Shown piece after piece: positions 1 to 8,859 of a DNA stretch of 64,000 bases. Position numbers and translations under genes: made by a program. The first letter of the stretch is position 1. Each line of letters begins with the position of its first letter. The stretch is from Gemmatimonadota bacterium (GTDB taxonomy: Bacteria > JAAXHH01). Location of the stretch: positions 1 to 64,000 of the forward strand of contig JAPOZT010000011.1 in NCBI GenBank assembly GCA_026705925.1, read 5' to 3'. The notes beneath the pieces were generated by a model. It had not been told where the DNA came from, searched no databases, and was given only the letters and a program-made list of their open reading frames with translations.

Positions 1-3000
1 GCGACCAGCGCCGCGTCACGTCCTCTACAGTCATGTCCGCGGCCTTCTTCGCCGGGTAGAGGGTGGACAGGAAGACGATGGCCATGACGACCATCGTGGC
101 GTATACGGTCGACAGGGAGGAATAGTTGAGCGACATACCGCCCAGCAGGTCCCATTGCGAGAGTCCCATGGTGATGATCTGGCCGGACAGGTAACCGAAA
201 ACAGCCCCGAGCGTCGCGAATACGGCGGCTTCGGCGATGAACAAGGCGGCGACGTGGTTCGGCGCCAGGCCGACCGCGCTGTACACGCCGATTTCCCGGA
301 ATCGTTCGAACACGGCGCCCATCATGGTATTCAACACCAGGAACGCCGCGATGAGCACCGGGATGATCAGGTTGGCCAGGCCCGAAACCGAGGTGGCGCC
401 CAGGGAGCTGTAGACCCTCACTTCGTCCTCCATGCCGACGAACACGGCCAGGAGGACCCGCGACATGAAGGCCTCCACGGAATCGCGGAGCTCTTCGCCG
501 TCGGCGAACCCCGCGATCGCCACGGACCGCGTGGACCCGTTCAGGTCGAGCGTCTGCCGGTAGGGCAGGACCAGCACGTTGCGGGAAGGCAGGTGCTCGG
601 AGGCCTGGATGGTGGACATGAACACTTCGATGTCCATGTCGGTCAGGGTCCGGGTCATGGAGAAACTGGCGGGCATGATGCTCTCGTCGTCCATGTCCCG
701 GTAGGCGTCGAACCCCTTGGAATCGAGCAGTCCGATCACCGTATAGCGTCCCCCGAGGATCTCCACCTCCGCCGTACCCACGTCCTCCGGCCCCACGTCC
801 AGCCGCTCGGCCAGTTCCGTGGGCAGCAGGCAGGCCGCCCTTTCGTCCGGGGCGAACCACCGTCCCCCCGGCACCAGGTAGCGGTCCAGGCCGGTGACGG
901 CCGGTTCGCCGGCGTGCAGTCCCAGGACGGACTGTACCGTGGTGGCGGTCCCTTTGCCCGGCACGCGCAGATCGATATAGGGACTGGTCATGTCCCCCGG
1001 CTCGTACCAGGACCGGGGCACCACGTCCGCCTGGTCTTCGAAGGCGTTCTCCACGTAGGGTAGGAAGGACGTGGGCAGGGAGTGCCACGACAGGCTGCGC
1101 ATGAGGACGCCGTCGTACGGCGGGGTGTTCTCGCGGTCCAGCGTATAGAACTGGATGCCGGTCCGGAATGAAGTGAAGGACAACACGGTGAAGGTCAGCA
1201 GGGTCAGGGTGACCGCGGTCAGCGCCGTGCGCATCTTCCGCTTGCGCAGGTTCGATATCCCCAGGGATATGGCCACGGCCGTGGCGCTCAGCCGGCCGAT
1301 GTCCGCCTCGTGGAGTCCGGCCGCAGACCGGGTCAGGTTCTTCATCTCGGTGTCGAACCGGGTGACGATCATGGTGATGATGATCAGCGCCATGGCCAGG
1401 ATGATGAAGGCGAGAAAGACCATGTACGGCGTCAGGCTGAGTTGGAAGGCGGGGTGCACGTTCTGCAGCAGCATGAAGACCGCCGCGAAGATGACGCCCA
1501 CCGAGGCCAGTCGCTTCCGGATGTCCGTGAAACCGAAGAAGAGCCGTTCGAGGAAGAAACAGAAGGGGACCAGCAGCATGAAGTAGAACACGATGCCGTC
1601 CACCGTGTCGTCCGCGGCGTACCGCACGTCGGGATAGGCCCGCGCCTCGTAGCCCCACGCCTCCCTCGACTGTGCGGCGAAGGCGTCGTAACGGCGGTTC
1701 TCCAGGGCTTCCCGGGCGGCCCGCAAAGCCTGGGTGCTTTCCTCGTGCAACTCGGCGGCCCGGGCGTTGGTCACGCCGTGGTCCTCCAGTTTCATCAGGC
1801 GGGCCCGGTTGAGCGACCACAGGTCCAGGGCACTCTGGTAGAAGGGGTAGAGGATCAGGCCCTGGTCCGCCGTGAATCCCCGTCCCTGGGCCAGGGCCAT
1901 GGCCTCGTCGGAGATACTTTCCGGCGGTTCGTCGAGCCACGATTCGGGCGTGTTGGTCAGCAGGTACTTGACGCCCCGGGGCCCTGAGCTCATGAACATC
2001 TTGACCCGGTCCTCGGGCCGGGCGAAGACCACCGCTGCGTTGGTCATCCAGTTGCCGAAGAAACTCTGGTCTTCCACGAAGGCCGCGCCGTACTTGCGCA
2101 GCGGGCTGTTGTCCCGGCCGAGCACGGTCAGGTTGTCGAGGGCGACGAAGACGCCGGGGTCCACGATATCGAAGAGGTTGATCTCCTCGCAGGGGAAGAG
2201 GACCTGTATGGTATTGTTCACCTTTGCGGCGTTCGGCACCGCGAGGGGAAAGGTGGCGTTGCCTTCTTCACCCAGGTCCGGGGCGTACACGATCCGGCCG
2301 TCGGCAGCGAGGCCGTAACTGCGCAGTTCCGTCGGTCCCCGGGGGAACCGGACCATGGAGTGCCGGAAATGTCCCAGCGAGTCGGCGTGGGTAACCATGA
2401 ACCCCCGCACGCCGCTGTGGCTCTGGTAGCCGGGCTCGTAGACGACCAGGGCGTCGGGAACCGGGGTATTGGGCTTGAAGAAATCCACCGTGCGGTCGAA
2501 TTCGAGGACCCGGCCCTCGATGTCGCGGCCCTCGTCCTTGAGCCGTATCGACTCGTCCACGTCGAAGGCCTCGGGGTCGGACAGCATGGCGGGAAGCAGG
2601 GTGCCGAGGGTCCGGACCTGCCGGACCAGGTTGGGGAAATCGACGTATTCGCTCCGGTCCTTCGGGGTATCGATGAGAAGCCGGTTGTCGTTCACCGTGG
2701 CGAAGGTCATGCCGTGGAGCCCGGCGAGCGTGACCATCTCGTGGTCGAAGGCGGGACCGGCGGGCATGAAGCTTTCCTGCGACCGGAGCGGGTGCGTCAG
2801 CGTGTTGAGGTAGGCCGTCCGGCTGTCCGCTTCATCGTGGACCCCGGCCTTGCGCGCGTAATTCAGGTACCGGTCCGCGTAGGGTTCGTACAAGATATCC
2901 AGATTCGAGGTGAAGAAGATGAAATCGCCGTAGCTGAACAGGCCGACCTGGTCCGCCCTGCTGGTGAGGTCCAGGCCCAGGAACAGGGTGAAGGGGATCC

Positions 3001-4114
3001 GGTCCGCTTCGGGGATCCGTTCCAGGAAGAACTCGTCCTTCCGCTGATGCCGGTCCAGGAAGTCGTTTACGCCCTGCAGCCCGTGGAAATGGGCGGATGT
3101 GGCCAGGAACAGTACGGTGTATCCCGGCGGATGGGCCCGGAGCACGTCCATCAGCTCCAGCATGGCGGCGATGCCCCCCGCGCTCTCGGCGCCCGGCGCC
3201 AGTCCGGGTACGACCGACATGGCGTCGTAGAACGCCGACAGCACGACGATCCGGTCTTTCCATTTCTCCGTGTCGTCGCCCCCGGGCAGCGGCTCGTCCC
3301 GGCCCGGTATCCACCCCATGACGTTCCAGGTCTCGGCCCGTTCCCACGTCATGCGTCCCCGGATGGTCACTTCAACCTCGCCGGACCGCGCGGCCGCCAG
3401 GACCGCGGCGGCATGGGGGTCCGGGACCCAGAAGCGCGGCACGTCGGCGGGCACGTCCAGGATCTTGCGCTGGGCCTGGTTGTTGGTCACGGAACCGGGG
3501 CCGCTGTCGTAGAACAGCACGGCCTGCGCGCCCAGCATCCGCGCGTTGAGGTACTGGTCGCGCCCGTCGAAATCGACCAGGACGATGCTTCCCTCGACCT
3601 CTTTCCCGTTGAAGGCCTGGAACTCACCCCGCCGGCCGTAGTGCAGGGGACCGCGGATCCCGTCGGGAAAGGAATTCAGCCGGACCAGGTTGGGCCAGAA
3701 CTGGTACACAGGTATCTCGGTCTCCACGGCGTCGTGCACAGTCAGCGTGAAACCGTGGTCGACGGGCGAGGATACCGTGAAGGTGTCGACGGAGACCTCG
3801 GCCAGCCCGCCGGCATGGAAGGCATCGACCACGTATTCCATGGCCGCCCGGTTTCCCGGATAGCCGACGACGCGCGACGGGTTCTCGCTCATCGCCCGCA
3901 CATGGGCCTCCACCCGTTCCCGGGTAACGATTTCAGAAACCTCTTCCCAGGACACCGGCGCCTCCTCGAGGGGCCTGGGCGGTACGTCATCAGGCAGGGA
4001 TACGATCCTCAGGACCACATGCTCCGTCACCCAGGACGGGCCGGCAACGGCCACGGCGAGGAACAACAGGACGCCCACGGCGAGGAAGAAGGTTCCGAAT
4101 ATGCGCGAATACAC
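1..4114 (-). CDS. M28 peptidase-like / FtsX-type ABC permease fusion (C-terminus cut by window edge)
   Basis: One open frame runs from a GTG start at 4114 to the left edge (about 1,371 codons). It begins with a hydrophobic leader, then a PA-like segment and an M28-aminopeptidase-like core near residues 280-340 (FYDAMSVVPG, PGAESAGGIAAMLEL, ATSAHFHGLQG). A central region is followed by membrane segments and an FtsX/MacB-like permease, ending near a YPAKKAADM motif typical of FtsX C-termini. Where active M28 enzymes have HxD, a metal Asp and an EE pair, this protein shows FYD, ES and FH, so catalysis looks unlikely. It starts 1 base after the stop of the upstream membrane protein, so the two are almost certainly co-transcribed. 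By family it would be a mechanotransmission-type permease with a large extracytoplasmic domain. No ATPase gene is visible. Only a few residues should be missing at the left edge. Confidence 0.8.
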   Translation of the reverse strand, partial: MYSRIFGTFFLAVGVLLFLAVAVAGPSWVTEHVVLRIVSLPDDVPPRPLEEAPVSWEEVSEIVTRERVEAHVRAMSENPSRVVGYPGNRAAMEYVVDAFHAGGLAEVSVDTFTVSSPVDHGFTLTVHDAVETEIPVYQFWPNLVRLNSFPDGIRGPLHYGRRGEFQAFNGKEVEGSIVLVDFDGRDQYLNARMLGAQAVLFYDSGPGSVTNNQAQRKILDVPADVPRFWVPDPHAAAVLAAARSGEVEVTIRGRMTWERAETWNVMGWIPGRDEPLPGGDDTEKWKDRIVVLSAFYDAMSVVPGLAPGAESAGGIAAMLELMDVLRAHPPGYTVLFLATSAHFHGLQGVNDFLDRHQRKDEFFLERIPEADRIPFTLFLGLDLTSRADQVGLFSYGDFIFFTSNLDILYEPYADRYLNYARKAGVHDEADSRTAYLNTLTHPLRSQESFMPAGPAFDHEMVTLAGLHGMTFATVNDNRLLIDTPKDRSEYVDFPNLVRQVRTLGTLLPAMLSDPEAFDVDESIRLKDEGRDIEGRVLEFDRTVDFFKPNTPVPDALVVYEPGYQSHSGVRGFMVTHADSLGHFRHSMVRFPRGPTELRSYGLAADGRIVYAPDLGEEGNATFPLAVPNAAKVNNTIQVLFPCEEINLFDIVDPGVFVALDNLTVLGRDNSPLRKYGAAFVEDQSFFGNWMTNAAVVFARPEDRVKMFMSSGPRGVKYLLTNTPESWLDEPPESISDEAMALAQGRGFTADQGLILYPFYQSALDLWSLNRARLMKLEDHGVTNARAAELHEESTQALRAAREALENRRYDAFAAQSREAWGYEARAYPDVRYAADDTVDGIVFYFMLLVPFCFFLERLFFGFTDIRKRLASVGVIFAAVFMLLQNVHPAFQLSLTPYMVFLAFIILAMALIIITMIVTRFDTEMKNLTRSAAGLHEADIGRLSATAVAISLGISNLRKRKMRTALTAVTLTLLTFTVLSFTSFRTGIQFYTLDRENTPPYDGVLMRSLSWHSLPTSFLPYVENAFEDQADVVPRSWYEPGDMTSPYIDLRVPGKGTATTVQSVLGLHAGEPAVTGLDRYLVPGGRWFAPDERAACLLPTELAERLDVGPEDVGTAEVEILGGRYTVIGLLDSKGFDAYRDMDDESIMPASFSMTRTLTDMDIEVFMSTIQASEHLPSRNVLVLPYRQTLDLNGSTRSVAIAGFADGEELRDSVEAFMSRVLLAVFVGMEDEVRVYSSLGATSVSGLANLIIPVLIAAFLVLNTMMGAVFERFREIGVYSAVGLAPNHVAALFIAEAAVFATLGAVFGYLSGQIITMGLSQWDLLGGMSLNYSSLSTVYATMVVMAIVFLSTLYPAKKAADMTVEDVTRRWS

Positions 4115-4115
4115 G

Positions 4116-6110
4116 CTAGTCTATCCCGTAGATATGATGGCCCGCGTGGGGAAACCATACGTAGTCGACGAACATGGAAATGACCACGCCGGTGACCACG
4201 CCGAAGATCAGACCCAGGAAGAAGGGCTGTCCCTTCCGGTACAGTTCGATGCCGCCGACCCACATCATGATGCTCTTGATGACCCAGCAGACGAACATGG
4301 ACGAGACGATCGCCCGGGCGGGCCAGGAGTACGAAAGGAAGAAGCCGAGGGGATGCAGCGGCCAGCCCGGCAGCCGGGCCCTCAGCGTCATGAGCAGAAA
4401 CATGAGCGCACCGCCCACCAGGAAGAACATCAGCCGCGACGTGTCGGGTCCGAATGGGTCCCGGATCTTGGTGAGCGTTTCATTGTAGGGGATGGTCGAT
4501 CCGATCCGGCCGAACCACCAGCCGTTGGTGAACTGGCGCGTGCCCAGGTCGAACCCCAGGTAGATCGTCCAGACCAGCGAGATCACCACGCCGATCACCG
4601 CGGCGGACAGGAGCGACCAGCCTAGGCCGCGTTGCCAGCGCGCGCCGATCTCGGACAGCTTGGCCGCCTGCATGAAGGCGGGCATGAAGGTCGACTTGAT
4701 CTCGCTGACGGGTCCGTAGGTCTGAGCCATGGCCGTCATGGTGGACATGGAAAGGTTGGCCGACCCGACCGAATAGAACACGAGCACCTGGGCGATCATG
4801 GGCGAACGCACGTAGGGCAGCCCGGCCTCGGCGATGATGCGGGATACGCCGATGTAGATGATGAAAACCCCGGCAAGAAGGAACACGGCAATGGGTACGC
4901 TCATGCCCAGCTGGTTCAGCCAGACCACCCCGTAGACGAAACCCCCGATGAATCCGAAAACCGCGACCCGGTAGGGCAGCATCTCGTCCGAGTCGTCCAG
5001 GTCCGATCGGCGGCCGAAGGCCTGGGAGCACACGGCGCGGATGTGAAACCGCGCCCGCCACAGCCCCCATCCCACGAAGAGGATGAACGCGCCCATGTTC
5101 TGCCAGTCCAGCATGGGATGGATCGAGGTGTAGTTGTCCCGTCCCGGGATGTCGTACCCGATCCGGTGGGCGATGCCCACCTGGATGATCCCGATCATGT
5201 AGAACACCCAGAAACCGGCGAGGACATCCAAATTGACAAAATAGGAAATGCCCAGGATGGCCGGGCGGAAGTTGATTTCCAGCGGGGGGAATCCCTCGCC
5301 GAATACGATGGGCGGCGCCGACCCGAAATAGGGGAACTGGGGCACGACCGGGGTGAAGAACCCGACGATGTTGTACATCATCACGCAGAACGGAATGGAA
5401 AAGCCGATCCAGAACCGCTTCTCCGAGAGAAAGGCCGGGACGCGGCTCGGTGATTCCATGCCGCGGGTGAAGGCGAGGGGGATCTGCATCATGGGGAAGA
5501 CGAGTTTCTCGTGTTCGACCCACTGCCGCCGTAGGATGACCACGAGACACAGGCCCATGAAGATGACCGGGACGATGAAGGTCAGCCACCAGAACAGCGG
5601 TATGCCCCACACGCTCCAGGGAATGGACGCGCCGGGCGGTAGGCCGTCTACCAGCCACGTGAGGGCGTTGCCCTGGTTCGTGACGTTCGCCCAGGGCTGC
5701 AGGTACGGGTAGAAGTACTCGGCCCACTGGTTCTCGGGCGTCGCCAACAGGTAGGGGGCCATCAGCGTGGAGATGAACGGGGCGCCCATGCCGTTGGTCG
5801 TCAGCCCCGATGCCGCCATGCCCATGACCAGGGGGATGACGAACTCGTGGGGCGTGAGGGCCCAGTCCTTCTTCCACCTGGCCAGCACCACGTTGAAAAC
5901 GACCAGGTACGCGAAGGCCAGAAACAGCGCGCCGATGTGGAGATGATCCGCGCCCAGCTGGGACGAGGCCATGGTGTACTGGAAATAGGGGACGATGAGG
6001 GAGATCAGGACGACGCTCAGCAGGCCCAGGAGAACGGACCGCGGCGTAATGATCCGGGTCGCGGTCGCACGGACAGCGGAGGCGGAAACACTTTGCTGTA
6101 CTGAGGCCAT
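4116..6110 (-). CDS. DUF6785-type polytopic membrane protein (copy 1)
   Basis: A 664-residue protein with about 14 hydrophobic segments across its length. It has conserved-looking blocks such as the WxxYFYPYLQPW region near residue 130, a WLVDGLPPGASIPW stretch near 152 and a charged RRQWVEHEKLVFP stretch near 193. I recognise the architecture as the DUF6785/DUF6784 family, large inner-membrane proteins of unknown function with some resemblance to oligopeptide transporters. A second copy lies at 12877..14874. The ATG start is preceded by a long leader with a plausible promoter at 6191..6219. The stop is 1 base from the start of the peptidase-like/permease fusion, so the two may work together at the membrane. 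Transport substrate unknown. Confidence 0.8.
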   Translation of the reverse strand: MASVQQSVSASAVRATATRIITPRSVLLGLLSVVLISLIVPYFQYTMASSQLGADHLHIGALFLAFAYLVVFNVVLARWKKDWALTPHEFVIPLVMGMAASGLTTNGMGAPFISTLMAPYLLATPENQWAEYFYPYLQPWANVTNQGNALTWLVDGLPPGASIPWSVWGIPLFWWLTFIVPVIFMGLCLVVILRRQWVEHEKLVFPMMQIPLAFTRGMESPSRVPAFLSEKRFWIGFSIPFCVMMYNIVGFFTPVVPQFPYFGSAPPIVFGEGFPPLEINFRPAILGISYFVNLDVLAGFWVFYMIGIIQVGIAHRIGYDIPGRDNYTSIHPMLDWQNMGAFILFVGWGLWRARFHIRAVCSQAFGRRSDLDDSDEMLPYRVAVFGFIGGFVYGVVWLNQLGMSVPIAVFLLAGVFIIYIGVSRIIAEAGLPYVRSPMIAQVLVFYSVGSANLSMSTMTAMAQTYGPVSEIKSTFMPAFMQAAKLSEIGARWQRGLGWSLLSAAVIGVVISLVWTIYLGFDLGTRQFTNGWWFGRIGSTIPYNETLTKIRDPFGPDTSRLMFFLVGGALMFLLMTLRARLPGWPLHPLGFFLSYSWPARAIVSSMFVCWVIKSIMMWVGGIELYRKGQPFFLGLIFGVVTGVVISMFVDYVWFPHAGHHIYGID

Positions 6111-6190
6111 GGAGTGGGCGGAGAATGAAGTGGCCGGAGATCGGTTATTGCGTTTTCAGCAATGGTTTGAATTAAAAAACGGGTCCAGCA

Positions 6191-6219
6191 TATGTAAGGT
6201 CGTGCGCGGGATAAGTCAA
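6191..6219 (-). promoter_or_regulatory. Candidate sigma70-type promoter for the DUF6785/permease operon
   Basis: On the minus strand TTGACT (6219-6214) is separated by exactly 17 bases from TACATA (6196-6191). It lies about 75 bases upstream of the start at 6110 and is oriented correctly. Motif match only. Confidence 0.4.
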
Positions 6220-6275
6220 AGAAAAACGCCTTTCGCCGATGCCCTTCAGCCCCGTTGTTCTAGCGGTTTTAGTGG

Positions 6276-6304
6276 TTGACACCCCGGTGGTTTACGGGGA
6301 TATT
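6276..6304 (+). promoter_or_regulatory. Candidate sigma70-type promoter for the RND-bsh operon
   Basis: TTGACA (6276-6281), a 17-base spacer and GATATT (6299-6304). Predicted transcription start is near 6311, which leaves no leader for a TTG start at 6313 and supports the GTG at 6346. It is divergent from the candidate promoter at 6191..6219. Confidence 0.55.
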
Positions 6305-6345
6305 TCCATACCTTGGATGTGCGCGATTCACTCGAGGAATGCACC

Positions 6346-8859
6346 GTGAAGGCCGAGACCAGAGCCGCCCTAGACCGCTTCCTGAACAGGTACATCGCCT
6401 TCATCTGCCGCCATCCGGTAAAGGTTCTGCTGTTCGCGCTGCTTTCCGCCTCGCTTTCCGTCCATTTCGCCTCCAGGCTTCAGCTGAAAACCGACTTCGT
6501 CGAACTGCTCCCCGAAGGCTACCGGAGCGTCGACGACATCCACCGGCTCACGGAGCGCGTCGGCGGCATCGGCAACCTGACGGTCGTAATTGAAACGGAA
6601 GACCTGGCCGCCGCCCAGCGGTACGCCGACGACCTCGCCGGCCGGCTCCGGTCCGATCTCCCGGAAGGATATGTCCGCTACATCGAGTACAGGGTGGACG
6701 ACGAAAAGCGGTTCTACGAAAACCACAAGTACCTGTACGCCGACTTGGAAGACCTGGAAGAGATCCAGAGCCGGCTGAGCCGGCAGATCCTGAAGACGAA
6801 ACTGGAACAGAATCCCCTTTTCGTTTCCGAGGAAGACCTCGGCCTGGAGACGGAAGACGAACCGTTCACCGTGAGCGACCTGGAGGAGAAGTACGAGAAG
6901 CAGGCTTCGGAGCAGCTGGACAAGTGGGTCGACGGGTATTTCACGGGACACGACGAGCAGGGACAGTTTCTCGTCATGGTCCTGAAACCCTTCGGATCGT
7001 CGACCGGCGTGTCCTTCTCGCGGGACCTTTGCGAACGGGTCCTGGCCATCGCGGAAGGCCTCGAACCCACGTCCTACCACCCGTCACTGAAGGTCGGGCT
7101 CACCGGCAAGTACCGCCTGATCCTGGACCAGTACGAGTCCGTAAACCGGGAGATCTTCACGTCGGCCGGCGTCACGCTGTCCCTGGTCGCCCTGGCCATA
7201 TTCCTCTACTTCCGCACCATCGTCCCGGTCATCAACATCACGCTGGTCGTGGTCGTCGGCATTCTCTGGACCTTCTGCCTGACCTACTTCCGCATTGGCT
7301 ACCTGAACATGCAGACCGCCTTCCTGGGCGCCATCATCATCGGGAACGGCATCAACTACGGCCTGATCCTTATGTCCCGGTACAAGGAAGAGCGGCTGCG
7401 GGGAGAGAACGCCCGGGACGGCGTGCAGATCGCCTTCCGGAACACGCTCACGGCGACGGTCACCTCGGCGGCGTCCACCGGCCTGGCCTACGGTACCCTC
7501 ATGATCACCGATTTCCGGGGCTTCAACCATTTCGGGTTCATCGGCGGCCTGGGCATGCTGCTGTGCTGGCTTTCGACTTTCTCCCTCCTGCCGGCGCTGC
7601 TGATGCTCTGGGATCGTACCGCGTTCGGACGGAATACCTGGACCCGGAAGGTCTCCCGGGGCAGGTCGATGAGCCGCCTCGCCAACCTGGTGCAAAAAGC
7701 GCCGCGGACCGTGGTGGGCACGAGCGCTTCCCTGGTGCTGCTCAGCGCCGCCCTGCTCGTATGGTGGCTTCCGAATTCCTTCGAGTACGACTTCTCTAAA
7801 CTCCGCAACGAGCCGCGGGGCGACACCTACGAGCGGATCCTCAACCACCGCGTCAACGCCCTCTTCGGCATATCGCAGTCGCCGGCCGTCATCCTGGCGG
7901 ACCGCCTGGACCAGGTGCCGGGCATACGCCGGGCCGTGCTGGACAAGAAAGAAGCCGAGAAGGAAGTCCCCAATCCTACCATCGACCGGGTCCGGACCGT
8001 TTTCGACCTGCTGCCGGAAGACCAGGAGGACAAGATCGACGTCCTCTGGGACATCGAGTACATGCTCGACACGAATCCGCCCGACGAACTCGGGATACCG
8101 TCCGACCAGCTCGCGAAGATCAACGATTTCCGCGACAACCTGAGCCTGGACGGGATCACCGTGGACGACCTGCCCGAAGCGCTTACGCGGCCCTACGAGG
8201 AGCGGGACGGGACGGTAGGCAGGCTGGTCTACGTCTACCCGCGGTCGGACGCCGGGCTCTGGAACGGCCGGAATCTGATCCGCTTCGCGGAGGTCGTCCG
8301 TTCCAACCAACTTCCGGACGATGAAGTCATCTATTCTTCCGGCGAGGCCGTGGTCTTCGCCGACATGCTGAAGGCCGTGGACCGCGACGGGCCCATCGCC
8401 ACGATCGCCTGCTTCGTGGGCGTGATCACGCTCCTCGTGCTGGCGTTCCGAAGCATCCACGCGTCGGTAGTGATCCTGGCCTCGTTGCTGGGCGGCATGC
8501 TGGTCATGGGCGGGGTCATCGCCGTCTTCGACATCAAGGTGAACTTCTTCAACTTCATCGTCATACCCACTACGCTGGGCATCGGGGTGGACTACAGCGT
8601 GAACCTGTATCAACGCTACCGCCTTGACGGGCGCGGTTCCATACGTAATATGGTACAGCATACGGGCGCGGCCCTGGTCATGTGTTCGTCCACCACGCTG
8701 ATCGGGTACACCTCGCTCATGCTGACGTCCAACCGGGGCCTGCATTCCTTCGGGATCATGGCCAACGTGGGCGAGATCGCCACGCTGGCGACGGCCCTGG
8801 TCGCGCTGCCCGCCTACCTGCTCATCATGGAAAAGCGCCGAACAAGGCCGGTTACATGA
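6346..8859 (+). CDS. RND-superfamily exporter, MMPL / HAE3-like
   Basis: About 837 residues. Layout is the RND duplication: N-terminal membrane anchor (HPVKVLLFALLSASL near residue 25), a large extracytoplasmic loop, five or six membrane segments (about 280-430), then the same again (anchor near 465, second loop, membrane block about 690-830). Motifs include GNGINYGLILMSRY (first half) and GIGVDYSVNLYQRY (second half), the Gly/Asp-rich TM4 signature of the HAE3/MMPL and sterol-sensing groups. Such proteins use the proton gradient to export lipids or other hydrophobic molecules. The GTG at 6346 has GAGGA seven bases upstream; an in-frame TTG at 6313 is possible but sits at the predicted transcription start. 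The stop overlaps the bshC start (ATGA), so exporter and bacillithiol genes share a transcript. Substrate unknown. Confidence 0.85.
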   Translation: MKAETRAALDRFLNRYIAFICRHPVKVLLFALLSASLSVHFASRLQLKTDFVELLPEGYRSVDDIHRLTERVGGIGNLTVVIETEDLAAAQRYADDLAGRLRSDLPEGYVRYIEYRVDDEKRFYENHKYLYADLEDLEEIQSRLSRQILKTKLEQNPLFVSEEDLGLETEDEPFTVSDLEEKYEKQASEQLDKWVDGYFTGHDEQGQFLVMVLKPFGSSTGVSFSRDLCERVLAIAEGLEPTSYHPSLKVGLTGKYRLILDQYESVNREIFTSAGVTLSLVALAIFLYFRTIVPVINITLVVVVGILWTFCLTYFRIGYLNMQTAFLGAIIIGNGINYGLILMSRYKEERLRGENARDGVQIAFRNTLTATVTSAASTGLAYGTLMITDFRGFNHFGFIGGLGMLLCWLSTFSLLPALLMLWDRTAFGRNTWTRKVSRGRSMSRLANLVQKAPRTVVGTSASLVLLSAALLVWWLPNSFEYDFSKLRNEPRGDTYERILNHRVNALFGISQSPAVILADRLDQVPGIRRAVLDKKEAEKEVPNPTIDRVRTVFDLLPEDQEDKIDVLWDIEYMLDTNPPDELGIPSDQLAKINDFRDNLSLDGITVDDLPEALTRPYEERDGTVGRLVYVYPRSDAGLWNGRNLIRFAEVVRSNQLPDDEVIYSSGEAVVFADMLKAVDRDGPIATIACFVGVITLLVLAFRSIHASVVILASLLGGMLVMGGVIAVFDIKVNFFNFIVIPTTLGIGVDYSVNLYQRYRLDGRGSIRNMVQHTGAALVMCSSTTLIGYTSLMLTSNRGLHSFGIMANVGEIATLATALVALPAYLLIMEKRRTRPVT

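Noticed and set aside
2360-4183. 607-codon plus-strand open frame
   Set aside because: It is the exact antisense codon frame of the peptidase-like/permease gene; composition is His/Gly/Val-rich nonsense and it has no ribosome-binding site.
4480-5877. 465-codon minus-strand open frame
   Set aside because: Shifted frame of the DUF6785 gene on the same strand.
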